Shown here: piece by piece, positions 63,581 through 64,000 of the stretch
Position numbering within the stretch: the first letter of the stretch is position 1
Layout: every line of letters begins with the position of its first letter
Assembly: GCA_022376925.1 (NCBI GenBank)
Contig: JAIOJX010000025.1
Span: 184,511,801 to 184,575,800, forward strand
Direction: 5' to 3'
Length of the DNA stretch: 64,000 bases
DNA from: Tragulus kanchil
Lineage: Eukaryota > Chordata > Mammalia > Artiodactyla > Tragulidae
Made by a program: the position numbers and the translations under genes
The notes under the pieces: generated by a model
Database searches by the model: none
What the model was told of the DNA's origin: nothing
What the model saw: the letters and a program-made list of their open reading frames with translations, nothing else

Positions 63581-64000
63581 CTGTGGAAAACGTTTGGCGG
63601 CTCCTCCAAAAGGGAAACAGAGAATTTCCAGATGACCCAGCAAGTCCACTCCTAGGCATGTACCCAAATCACTGAAAACGGACGCAGATGTTTATACAGC
63701 AGAGCTGCGCATTATTCACAACAGCCAACAAGATGGAAGCAGCCCAAGTGTCCAGAAAATGAAACATGGTCTATCTGTACGATGGAATATTATTTAGCCA
63801 TAAAAAAGAATAAACTGCTGACACTTGCTACAACATGGATGCACCTTGAAAACATCGTGCTAAGTGAAATAAGCCAGACACACGGGGACAAACACTGTAT
63901 GATTCTACTTAACACGAGGTACCTAGAGTAGACAAGATCACAGAGATGGAAGTAGAATAGAGGTTATGGGGCAGGGGGAGGCGATGAGGGTTAACTGTTA
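63581..64000 (+). mobile_element. L1 LINE ORF2 3' part, copy B
   Basis: Clean version including GATGGAATATTATTTAGCC and CTAAGTGAAATAAGCCAGAC, continuing past the window end toward the L1 3' UTR. Confidence 0.88.

Larger units (their letters stand above)
61606..63870. repeat. Tandem duplication D17 (offset 1140)
   Basis: 61606-62740 is repeated at 62746-63870, covering a rearranged L1. The last 120 bp of copy A are degraded: about 40 bp missing near 62640 and scrambled sequence at 62705-62740. Copy B has the clean L1 ORF2 end. Confidence 0.93.

Noticed and set aside
424..63870. Regular direct repeats as a CRISPR-like, satellite or new transposable system
   Set aside because: Units share a length but not a sequence, lack terminal motifs or target-site duplications at their ends, and have noisy edges; an overlap-merging artefact explains them better.

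Overview
This window is nuclear DNA of a ruminant, most likely a bovid. It is packed with ruminant-restricted repeats: Bov-tA and Bov-A SINEs, tRNA-derived CHR-type SINEs, and BovB (RTE) LINE fragments. Older L1, MIR and LTR pieces lie between them. There is no bacterial, phage or plasmid signature. The only intact gene I can support is BLOC1S4 (cappuccino), an intronless 217-codon gene with a CpG-rich promoter near 31.6-34.05 kb. About 5 kb upstream, on the same strand, is a decayed second coding exon of S100P (26.5 kb). In human (from memory) S100P lies just upstream of BLOC1S4 on 4p16, so the window is the orthologous interval.

The dominant structural signal is not a gene. I count 17 direct tandem duplications along the 64 kb. 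Sixteen have almost the same period (about 1.08-1.18 kb) although their contents are unrelated (SINEs, L1, unique DNA, the BLOC1S4 gene, the S100P remnant). The start of each second copy and/or the end of each first copy is often a noisy, indel-rich version of the partner. This is best explained as failed merging of overlapping contig or gap-fill ends, not as biology. If so, the real locus is about 46 kb and carries a single BLOC1S4. The 17th (505 bp, 37.55-38.56 kb) is different: its junction lies inside a chimeric SINE, as expected from SINE-SINE unequal exchange.

Layout. 0-11 kb: SINEs, BovB 3' ends, CpG-rich unique DNA (4.3-4.9 kb), two duplications. 11-19 kb: Bov-tA and CHR SINEs, an L1 3' end with clean target-site duplication, a probable LTR, three duplications. 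19-26 kb: CpG-rich segment (19.05-19.5 kb), a well-formed 416-bp solo LTR inside a Bov-tA, more SINEs. 25.8-28.9 kb: antisense BovB reverse-transcriptase fragment interrupted by the S100P remnant. 29-31.3 kb: probable LTR. 31.3-34.1 kb: BLOC1S4 (two copies as assembled). 34-45 kb: nested SINEs and L1. 45-61 kb: BovB fold-back arrangements, MIRs, CpG-rich unique DNA. 61.6-64 kb: an L1 with 5' inversion (twin priming), duplicated.

I found no new biological system. The observations most worth checking are the systematic 1.1-kb duplication, the S100P loss, the S100P/BovB interruption and the chimeric SINE duplication. Limits: repeat calls and boundaries are by eye, good to about 10-30 bp, and subfamily names are not resolved.
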